Shown piece by piece: positions 1 to 5,799 of a stretch of 8,201 nt of DNA (positions within the stretch are counted from its first letter, which is position 1; each line of letters starts with the position of its first letter). Origin of the DNA: Planctomycetia bacterium (GTDB taxonomy: Bacteria > Planctomycetota > Phycisphaerae > Phycisphaerales > SM1A02); contig SYHM01000192.1 in NCBI GenBank assembly GCA_005799205.1, positions 1 to 8,201 of the forward strand, given 5' to 3'. A program made the position numbers and the translations under genes. The notes beneath the pieces are model-generated. The model ran no database searches. It saw only the letters and a program-made list of their open reading frames with translations, and was not told the origin of the DNA.

Positions 1-20
1 AAACCCAATGCCAGGCTGCT

Positions 21-27
21 AAAAGGA
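21..27 (+). promoter_or_regulatory. Ribosome binding site of the VWA gene
   Basis: The purine-rich stretch AAAAGGA ends 6 nt before the ATG at 34. That spacing is normal for a Shine-Dalgarno site and supports this start, which also gives a clean signal peptide. No promoter can be judged from the 33 nt available. Confidence 0.6.
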
Positions 28-33
28 CCCCAC

Positions 34-1215
34 ATGCATTCATTCACGACCCTCATGACTCTCGCCTCATCCACCTTGCTTCTTGCTGCGCACGCACTCG
101 CCGCGCAATCCGCTCCGCCAACCCCGCCTCTGCCAGCGGTTCCGCAGCGTCCACCCGTCGACATCGCGATTTGCCTCGACATCTCAGGCAGCATGGAGGG
201 ACTCATCGACAGCGCAAAGGCGCGACTGTGGAGCATTGTGAACGATCTTGCCACAGCGAAGCCTGCTCCGTCGCTTCGCGTGGCGTTGCTGACCTACGGG
301 TGCGACGCGTATGACTCAGCAACTGGATGGGTCGTTGTTGATTCTGACCTCACAGAAGATCTTGATCTGATTTCGCAGAGACTCTTTGCCCTGAAAACAA
401 ACGGTGGAACCGAGTTTGTCGGCCGCGTCATCGATAAGGCCGCGAACTCTCTCTCGTGGAACCAATCGACCGATGCACTTCGGATCATCGTGGTCGCCGG
501 GAATGAGGCGGCGGATCAGGACACCGAGGTCACCTATCAGAACGCGTGCAAGACAAGCATCGAGCGCGGGGTGCTCGTGAACAGTATCTACTGCGGCGCT
601 GCAACCGATCCAATCACGCCCGCTTGGAGCGATGTCGCCAAGCGAGCTGATGGGCAGTTTCTTTGCATTGATCAGTCGACCGCTGCGAGTGTGCCGCCAA
701 CTCCATTCGACAAAGAACTGGGAGAGCTCTCAGCAACGATCAACACGACCTACCTCGCGGTTGGTGAAAGGGGTCGACTTGCGTGGGCGAATCAGGCAGA
801 ACAGGACCGCAATGCAGCTGGCCTCGGTGGTGGCGTCGCCGCGCAGCGATGTGCGACCAAGGGCGAGTTGATTTATGACAACAGCGCCTGGGACCTGGTC
901 GACGGTTGTTCGCAGGGAACGATCAAGCTCGAAGAGGTGAAGGATGAAGACCTGCCCAAAGAAATGCAAGGAAAGTCGCTCGACGAAAAGAAGGCCATCG
1001 TTGCTGCCAAACATGCTGAGCGCGTGAAAATCCAGAGTTCCATCCAAGCGCTGCAAGCGAAACGCGAGGCGTACGTGCTCGCCGAGGCGAAGAAACAGGC
1101 GACTGCGACGGGTGCCACGCTTGATGATGCGCTGCGCGGCGCGATTCGCACGCAAGCTCAGAAGAAGGGCTTCGTGTGGGCAGCTCCAACGCAACCCCCG
1201 CCAGTGCAACCATAG
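34..1215 (+). CDS. Exported VWA-domain protein (planctomycete 'VAGNE' type)
   Basis: Predicted 393-residue exported protein. Residues 1-24 form a signal peptide (hydrophobic core, Ala-rich end around A21-A24), followed by a Pro-rich linker (28-41). A von Willebrand factor A domain runs from about 42 to 225. It opens with the metal-site motif DISGS (D49, S51, S53), and T126 in NGGTEF is the likely third metal-site residue. The strand that usually reads (T/S)DG reads VAGNE here, with N157 where an Asp is common. I recall VAGNE-type VWA proteins from Planctomycetes and other phyla, so this is probably a subfamily trait. The C-terminal third is charged and probably helical (about 300-380), with a short Pro-rich tail. 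VWA domains usually bind protein partners through Mg2+; the partner is unknown. The stop lies 9 nt before the response regulator, so co-transcription is likely. The domain call is firm, the role is not. Confidence 0.93.
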   Translation: MHSFTTLMTLASSTLLLAAHALAAQSAPPTPPLPAVPQRPPVDIAICLDISGSMEGLIDSAKARLWSIVNDLATAKPAPSLRVALLTYGCDAYDSATGWVVVDSDLTEDLDLISQRLFALKTNGGTEFVGRVIDKAANSLSWNQSTDALRIIVVAGNEAADQDTEVTYQNACKTSIERGVLVNSIYCGAATDPITPAWSDVAKRADGQFLCIDQSTAASVPPTPFDKELGELSATINTTYLAVGERGRLAWANQAEQDRNAAGLGGGVAAQRCATKGELIYDNSAWDLVDGCSQGTIKLEEVKDEDLPKEMQGKSLDEKKAIVAAKHAERVKIQSSIQALQAKREAYVLAEAKKQATATGATLDDALRGAIRTQAQKKGFVWAAPTQPPPVQP

Positions 1216-1224
1216 GATTGTGGC

Positions 1225-1974
1225 ATGACATCGCACAAGCAGGTCGTCATGGTCGTCGAGGATGACGAGTCAATACGACTTGGCTTGTGCGATGTCCTCA
1301 CCTTTGGCGGTTACATCGCGCGAAGCCATCCGCGAGGTGATGGAGCGACGCGCGCGATCCTTGAGATCGATCCTGCGCTCGTGTTGCTCGACGTGATGCT
1401 GCCAGGGATGTCGGGCTACGACATTCTGCGCGAGGTGCGTGCTGCGCGACCAACCCTTCCGATTGTGATGGTGACTGCTCGAGGCAGTGAAGATGACCGA
1501 GTGAAGGGTCTTGATCTGGGTGCGGACGATTACGTGGTGAAGCCTTTTAGTGCGCGCGAGGTTCTAGCCCGCGTGCAGGCCGTGCTTCGTCGCAGTGCAG
1601 AGCGGCCATCAGATGTTGTCGCCATTCGGATTGATGGAGCCTCGGTTGACCTCGCCCGCCACGAAGCAATAGCGGCCAAATCACCAACGAGGAACGCGAA
1701 GAGTTCATCCCGACACGTGCAGCGCGTTGCACTGAGCGATCGTGAAACGGCGGTCCTTCGGCTCTTGGCGGCCAACCAGACGCGCATCGTGGCTCGTGAA
1801 GAGTTACTGCGCGTCGTGTGGGCGATCGATCCGCGCGGAGCCGACACTCGGGCAGTTGACATGCAGATCGTTCGGCTTCGAGAGACCCTCGCGTCGGTCG
1901 GACTCGACTCGCTCGTCGAAACCGTGAGATCGAAGGGCTACCGACTCTCTGCCAACGCCGAGGTCAGCGCATGA
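1225..1974 (+). CDS. OmpR/PhoB-family response regulator
   Basis: DNA-binding transcription regulator of 249 residues. The receiver domain (about 6-123) has every expected residue: acidic pair D13/D14, phospho-acceptor D56 in LLDVMLPG, T84 and K106 in VKPF. The C-terminal winged helix (about 134-246) ends in the typical RLRETL...VETVRSKGYRL signature, which marks the OmpR/PhoB class. The hairpin just before the first helix carries an extra basic, Ser-rich stretch (about 150-167) not usual in the family. The start at 1225 is supported by AGGA at 1214-1217, overlapping the stop of the VWA gene. The gene's own end overlaps the kinase start as ATGA (1971-1974), so the two are surely a cognate pair. 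DNA targets cannot be told from the window. PhoB is a family resemblance only; no symbol is assigned. Confidence 0.97.
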   Translation: MTSHKQVVMVVEDDESIRLGLCDVLTFGGYIARSHPRGDGATRAILEIDPALVLLDVMLPGMSGYDILREVRAARPTLPIVMVTARGSEDDRVKGLDLGADDYVVKPFSAREVLARVQAVLRRSAERPSDVVAIRIDGASVDLARHEAIAAKSPTRNAKSSSRHVQRVALSDRETAVLRLLAANQTRIVAREELLRVVWAIDPRGADTRAVDMQIVRLRETLASVGLDSLVETVRSKGYRLSANAEVSA

Positions 1975-3881
1975 GACGAGCCCGCCGGTGGTGGTTCGCT
2001 GGGCTGGCGGTCGCGGCGGCTGCGACTTTTGCTGGGCTTTGGTCTGTCACGAGCGCGTTGCGCGACTCGCGCGCACGCGCAGAGGCAGCGCAAGTGGAGT
2101 TCGCGCGCGCTCAGACAGTTCGACTTGCGCTATGGCGCATGGATGGGTGGATGACCCCACGACTTGCGCGCGAGGCGGCACGGCCAACAGATGACTACGC
2201 CGCATTCTTCACTCCAGGCACATCTGTCAATCGGCTGTTGCAGGCTGTTCCCTCTGGAGAAGTTCTCTCCCCAAGCCCCCTGTTGCTTGGCACACCAGGT
2301 TGGATCCTCCTGCACTTCGAACTCGATGAGAGTGGCACAGTCGCCAGTCCACAGGTTCCGCTGGGCAATCTGCGTGACCTTGCTGAGGGTCAATACCTCG
2401 CGTCGGGAGTTGATCCCTCGCACGTGAAGCAACTCGAGGTCGTGACAGCGTTGGTCTCAACGAAGGATCACGCACTCGAGTCATTGATGGCTCAGGCAGA
2501 GGAAGCCAATGACGCGCTGCTGTGCGCAGCCGACGAGGAGGCTGAAGCAAAGGCAGGTTCAGGAGGTGCGTTTGGTGGCGGCGGTGAGCTAGGCGTCGCG
2601 GCAAGCACAAGCGATGAGAGAAGCGAGTTTGCCACACGCGCTCGCTTGTGGAACTCTGCGCAGCAACTTGCCGATTCTCAGGTCTCGAAGAAATCTGCCG
2701 TTCTCCCACCTGCCCCAGCGACGGCGGCATCGGGCAATCCCGCGCGACGGCAGAAAGCGCTCGAGATGGAGACTACGGTTTCCGACACGAGCGTTGGCAC
2801 CCTCATCCCAGTGTGGCTCGTGCAATCACCGCCGACACTCGCGCTCGTCCGCAGGGTTCGCGAGCGCGGATCATCGCGCATTCAGGGGTTCCTCGTCGAT
2901 TGGGATGGACTGCGCGACGCGCTGCTTCATGAAGTCGAAGACCTTGTAGAAGATGGATCGATCGAGCCAGTCTTTCGTGCGAGCGCCGATGCCGAGTTCA
3001 CCCCCGCGAGGCTGGCGAGCCTCCCTGCCGAACTCGTAGCGACTCGTGTTCGATTCAGTCCGGTCGCACCGATTCCAAGCGATGGCCAAGCACTCGCGGT
3101 CGCGTGGTCAGCGGCAATCCTCGCGCTGCTTGCCGCGGGAGCGGCGACGTGGGCAGGTGTTTCATTCGGAGATCGACAGGCGCGGTTCGCTTCGAGCGTG
3201 ACGCACGAACTTCGCACTCCTTTGACCACCTTCCAGCTCTACTCTGAGATGCTGCGCGACGGCATGGTGCCCGATGATGCCCGCCGCGGCCAGTGTCTCG
3301 ACACGCTCTGCCGCGAGTCGCGACGGCTCGGACACCTCGTTGAGAACGTGCTCAGCCTCGCCCGCCTCGAACGCGGCACTCGTGTGGCTACAGGTCGTCG
3401 CAGTGGCGCCCCGCTCAACGCGCAGGCGCTCGAGGCGCTCATCCTTCGCCTTTCGCACGAACGTGCGAACGGAGCGACAGTGCGTTTTGAGTGTGCCTTT
3501 TCTGGTTTGATGGTGCGCGTCGATGAAGACGCGCTCTCGCAGATTCTAGGAAACCTCTTAGAAAATGCGGCGAAGTACGGGTTGGGTCCTCTCGGAACAG
3601 TGGAAGTCGATGTTCATGCAGCACTCACAGCGAACGAACTGCGGGTGACGGTGAAAGACCATGGGAGGGGCATCGCGGCAGGATCCACAAACGCGATCTG
3701 GCGCCCTTTCAATCGCGCCGACGCGGCACAGAGCGCGCAACCTGGGCTTGGAATCGGGTTGACCGTCTCGCAGGCGCTCGCGCAAAGCCTCGGCGGATCG
3801 CTGCGCCTGCTTGCGAGCACCTCGCGCGCGAACGGCGGCGCCGAGTTTGAAGTGAGACTGCCGTGCATCGTGGGCGAGTAA
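1971..3881 (+). CDS. Membrane sensor histidine kinase
   Basis: Predicted inner-membrane kinase of 636 residues, partner of the regulator upstream. It has a first membrane segment (about 8-30), a long presumably periplasmic region (about 31-372) and a second membrane segment (about 374-396). HisKA follows almost at once, with phospho-acceptor H412 in SSVTHELRTPL. The ATPase domain shows the N box (N532 in LLENAAKYG), G1 (D563, G565, G567), F box (WRPFNRAD, F580) and G2 (GLGIGL, 592-597), so it should be active. No HAMP domain fits between the second membrane segment and HisKA. The sensor region begins with an LALWRMD...REAARP segment (52-72) that I recall from planctomycete kinases. Its middle is Gly/Ala-rich and looks disordered (196-213, then to about 265), so it may be two folded parts joined by a linker. 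The ligand is unknown. Translation is probably coupled to the regulator through the ATGA overlap. Confidence 0.95.
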   Translation: MRRARRWWFAGLAVAAAATFAGLWSVTSALRDSRARAEAAQVEFARAQTVRLALWRMDGWMTPRLAREAARPTDDYAAFFTPGTSVNRLLQAVPSGEVLSPSPLLLGTPGWILLHFELDESGTVASPQVPLGNLRDLAEGQYLASGVDPSHVKQLEVVTALVSTKDHALESLMAQAEEANDALLCAADEEAEAKAGSGGAFGGGGELGVAASTSDERSEFATRARLWNSAQQLADSQVSKKSAVLPPAPATAASGNPARRQKALEMETTVSDTSVGTLIPVWLVQSPPTLALVRRVRERGSSRIQGFLVDWDGLRDALLHEVEDLVEDGSIEPVFRASADAEFTPARLASLPAELVATRVRFSPVAPIPSDGQALAVAWSAAILALLAAGAATWAGVSFGDRQARFASSVTHELRTPLTTFQLYSEMLRDGMVPDDARRGQCLDTLCRESRRLGHLVENVLSLARLERGTRVATGRRSGAPLNAQALEALILRLSHERANGATVRFECAFSGLMVRVDEDALSQILGNLLENAAKYGLGPLGTVEVDVHAALTANELRVTVKDHGRGIAAGSTNAIWRPFNRADAAQSAQPGLGIGLTVSQALAQSLGGSLRLLASTSRANGGAEFEVRLPCIVGE

Positions 3882-3890
3882 TCTGCGTTC

Positions 3891-5234
3891 ATGACGAGCG
3901 AGCCTCGCCGATTTTCTCCATCCGAAGTGCGCCGCGCCATCGTCGGAGGCGCCGTTGGGAACACCCTTGAGTGGTACGACTTCGCGGTCTATGGCTACCT
4001 CGCCACAACGATGGGAGCGTTGTTTTTTCCGACCGACAACAAGGTGGCTTCGACGCTCGCGGGGTTTGGAGTCTTTGCAGTCGGCTACTTCATGCGCCCA
4101 CTTGGGAGCATCGTCTTGGGTTCGGTTGGCGACCGACACGGGCGCCGTGCGATGCTCACACTTTCGATCATCATCATGGGGATTGCGTCGTTTCTCATTG
4201 GGGTGCTTCCCACCTACAGCTCGATCGGACTCGCAGCGCCGATCCTGCTGACACTGCTTCGCATGGCTCAAGGTTTTTCGGTCGGCGGTGAGTACACAGG
4301 GTCGATGACCTATGCGACCGAAGTGGCGCCCGTGAAGCACCGTGGGCTCTTCAGCAGCTTTGCGACCGTTGGGGCGGTGGTTGGCCTCGTTCTCGGATCG
4401 GCAACGGATTGGATTCTCACTGCTCAACTCACGTCGGCGCAGTTTTCTGACTGGGGATGGCGCCTGCCCTTCCTCTTGGGACTCCCCATTGGAGCACTCG
4501 GCCTCTGGTTGCGCGCACACTTGCCCGAGACGATGGAAGCGCAGTCGCCGAGTCAGACATCCGACTCAGGGTTTGAGACGATCTTTACCCATCACTGGCG
4601 CGCCCTCATTCAGATCGTGGGCATCGTCACTGGTGCGAGCCTCGTCTTTTATGTGCTTTTCGTTTGGGCGGTCGACCGCGGACAGGTACTGGTCAAGGAC
4701 GGGACTTCTATTCAGGGGGCCAACACTCTCAACCTTGCGCTTCTTGTGGTCTGGATGATTGTCGGCGGTTGGATCAGCGATCGCGTGGGGAGGCGCGTCG
4801 TGTCGATTTTCTGTACGGCTGCCCTGCTCTTGGTGCTGATTCCGTGCACGCTGCTGCTCATGGGAGATCAAGGCACAATCAGTGCGTTCTTTCCAGGTCG
4901 CACATTCGACGCGACGACCTTTCTACTCGCGCAAGCAGTCCTCGGAGTTCCGATCGGACTCATCCTGGGAGTTCAAGGGGCGATGATCGTCGAACTGACT
5001 CCGCGCGAACTGCGATGCCGGATGTTTTCACTCGCCTACAGCTTCGCGATGGCGTTTCTGGCAGGCACCGCTCCGTTCGTCGCGACGCTTCTGTGCGATC
5101 AATTCGGGTGGCTCGCGGGTCCAGGCGTTTACTGCTCGCTCTTTTGCGCGTGGGCGTTCACAGCACTCTGGTTCACGCACGAGACCGCGCCACGCTATGC
5201 AACTTCCATCCCCACAACTTCTCGCCGATATTGA
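3891..5234 (+). CDS. MFS transporter, metabolite:H+ symporter (MHS) type
   Basis: Integral membrane transporter of 447 residues, normal length for a 12-helix MFS protein. Subfamily marks are the N-terminal GNTLEWYDF (23-31), FMRPLG (67-72), the loop 2-3 motif GDRHGRR (80-86), and LLRMAQGFSVGGEYTGS (122-138). A second copy of the loop motif, GGWISDRVGRR (292-302), marks the start of the C-terminal half. This pattern is that of the MHS family, which includes ProP (proline/betaine) and KgtP (alpha-ketoglutarate) and usually imports organic acids or compatible solutes with protons. The substrate cannot be told from sequence alone. The start lies 9 nt after the kinase stop and has no good Shine-Dalgarno site, so reinitiation after the kinase is likely. 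The last 38 nt overlap the next gene. Its place behind a two-component pair suggests uptake linked to the sensed signal, but this is inference. Confidence 0.94.
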   Translation: MTSEPRRFSPSEVRRAIVGGAVGNTLEWYDFAVYGYLATTMGALFFPTDNKVASTLAGFGVFAVGYFMRPLGSIVLGSVGDRHGRRAMLTLSIIIMGIASFLIGVLPTYSSIGLAAPILLTLLRMAQGFSVGGEYTGSMTYATEVAPVKHRGLFSSFATVGAVVGLVLGSATDWILTAQLTSAQFSDWGWRLPFLLGLPIGALGLWLRAHLPETMEAQSPSQTSDSGFETIFTHHWRALIQIVGIVTGASLVFYVLFVWAVDRGQVLVKDGTSIQGANTLNLALLVVWMIVGGWISDRVGRRVVSIFCTAALLLVLIPCTLLLMGDQGTISAFFPGRTFDATTFLLAQAVLGVPIGLILGVQGAMIVELTPRELRCRMFSLAYSFAMAFLAGTAPFVATLLCDQFGWLAGPGVYCSLFCAWAFTALWFTHETAPRYATSIPTTSRRY

Positions 5235-5703
5235 CACCTCGCTCGCAGCGATCAGCACGAGCGAACCAGCAGCTGCAGGCCCGCACTGGGGAGCGATGCA
5301 CAAACTGTTGCTGAAGGCAAAGGTCGACTCGCGCGCACTCTTGCGCCTCATCGGCATGCGCGATCTCACTGCACTCAACGCGACGATCCGACAGTTGCAC
5401 GGCGAGGTCGTTGAGACCACGCCGTGCGATCACCCCCCCGCTGAGGTTGGGTTCGATCCGGCCCTTCTGCAAACCGCGTTAAAAACGTTTCGAAGGCGCA
5501 TCAAGTTCGCACAATTGGACGCCGACTCTCGCCTCGCGCGAAGCCCACTCAGTGGTGGATCGAGCCCGCAGATCAATTCGATGATTCCGCCGCGTGAGTT
5601 TCCCCTCGCGGTCTGGGATGCGCTTGTGCAGACTGGCAAACTTCGGCGCGAGGGAGGCGGTTTTTATGCCCTCACCGACGACAACAGTCAGGCGCACTGG
5701 TGA
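5197..5703 (+). CDS. Hypothetical protein overlapping the MFS gene end
   Basis: Protein of 168 residues that I do not recognise. It has no signal peptide or membrane segment and looks soluble and mostly helical. A run such as HKLLLKAKVDSRALLRLIGMRDL lies around residues 35-57. The C-terminal part (130-168, beginning IPPREFPLAVWDAL and containing GGGFYALTD) could be a small helix-plus-beta-wing fold, but this is only a shape impression. Codons have strongly GC-rich third positions like the neighbours, which argues that the frame is real. The ATG at 5197 lies inside the transporter gene, giving a 38-nt overlap. An internal ATG at 5296 (residue 34) is an alternative start that would remove it. 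It is probably the last gene of the operon, since a 96-nt gap follows. The reading frame is fairly secure; function is unknown. Confidence 0.75.
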   Translation: MQLPSPQLLADIDTSLAAISTSEPAAAGPHWGAMHKLLLKAKVDSRALLRLIGMRDLTALNATIRQLHGEVVETTPCDHPPAEVGFDPALLQTALKTFRRRIKFAQLDADSRLARSPLSGGSSPQINSMIPPREFPLAVWDALVQTGKLRREGGGFYALTDDNSQAHW

Positions 5704-5761
5704 TTGCTCGTGCAAAACTGAGCCCGTTCGGTGGAATTGACGACACAGCGCGGTAGAGTGC

Positions 5762-5776
5762 GTTGACCCCGTCAAC
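5762..5776. promoter_or_regulatory. Perfect inverted repeat upstream of the dockerin gene
   Basis: GTTGAC, a CCC spacer and GTCAAC form a perfect 6-bp inverted repeat ending 23 nt before the ATG at 5800. It lies in the 96-nt gap between the putative operon and the dockerin gene. It could be an operator half-site pair or a small hairpin in the 5' leader. A weak -10-like TAGAGT lies just upstream (5754-5759). The TTGACG at 5737-5742 is only 11 nt from it, too close for a normal sigma-70 pair. No clear terminator for the preceding gene is seen in this gap, only a 4-bp stem at 5704-5715. Function is unproven. Confidence 0.3.
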
Positions 5777-5785
5777 CCCACGCTC

Positions 5786-5789
5786 AGGA
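5786..5789 (+). promoter_or_regulatory. Ribosome binding site of the dockerin gene
   Basis: AGGA lies 10 nt before the ATG at 5800, at the long end of normal spacing. It supports that start, which is followed directly by a typical signal peptide. Confidence 0.5.
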
Positions 5790-5799
5790 TTCCTGCACC

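Noticed and set aside
730..1236. 168-residue minus-strand open frame opposite the VWA gene
   Set aside because: The VWA frame continues through here with a coherent charged helical region and a proper stop. The antisense frame shows no domain or start signal.
2227..2949. Several open frames in the kinase sensor region, on both strands
   Set aside because: I considered whether the low-complexity sensor region hid a separate gene or a frameshift. The kinase frame is continuous from the first membrane segment to the ATPase domain, so no break is needed.
3558..4520. 320-residue minus-strand open frame
   Set aside because: It lies antisense to the kinase end and the MFS start, both of which have clear family motifs. 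Its translation is Arg/His/Cys-rich without any domain, typical of a shadow frame in GC-rich DNA.
4664..5314. 216-residue plus-strand open frame within the MFS gene
   Set aside because: The MFS frame has conserved helices and the GGWISDRVGRR motif here, while this frame is Arg/Ser-rich low-complexity sequence.
5704..5715. TTGC-TCGT-GCAA as a terminator after the 168-residue gene
   Set aside because: The stem is only 4 bp, with no T run after it, so it is too weak to call.
5737..5759. TTGACG plus TAGAGT as a sigma-70 promoter
   Set aside because: The spacing is 11 nt, too short for a standard sigma-70 promoter. It is kept only as part of a weak alternative layout.
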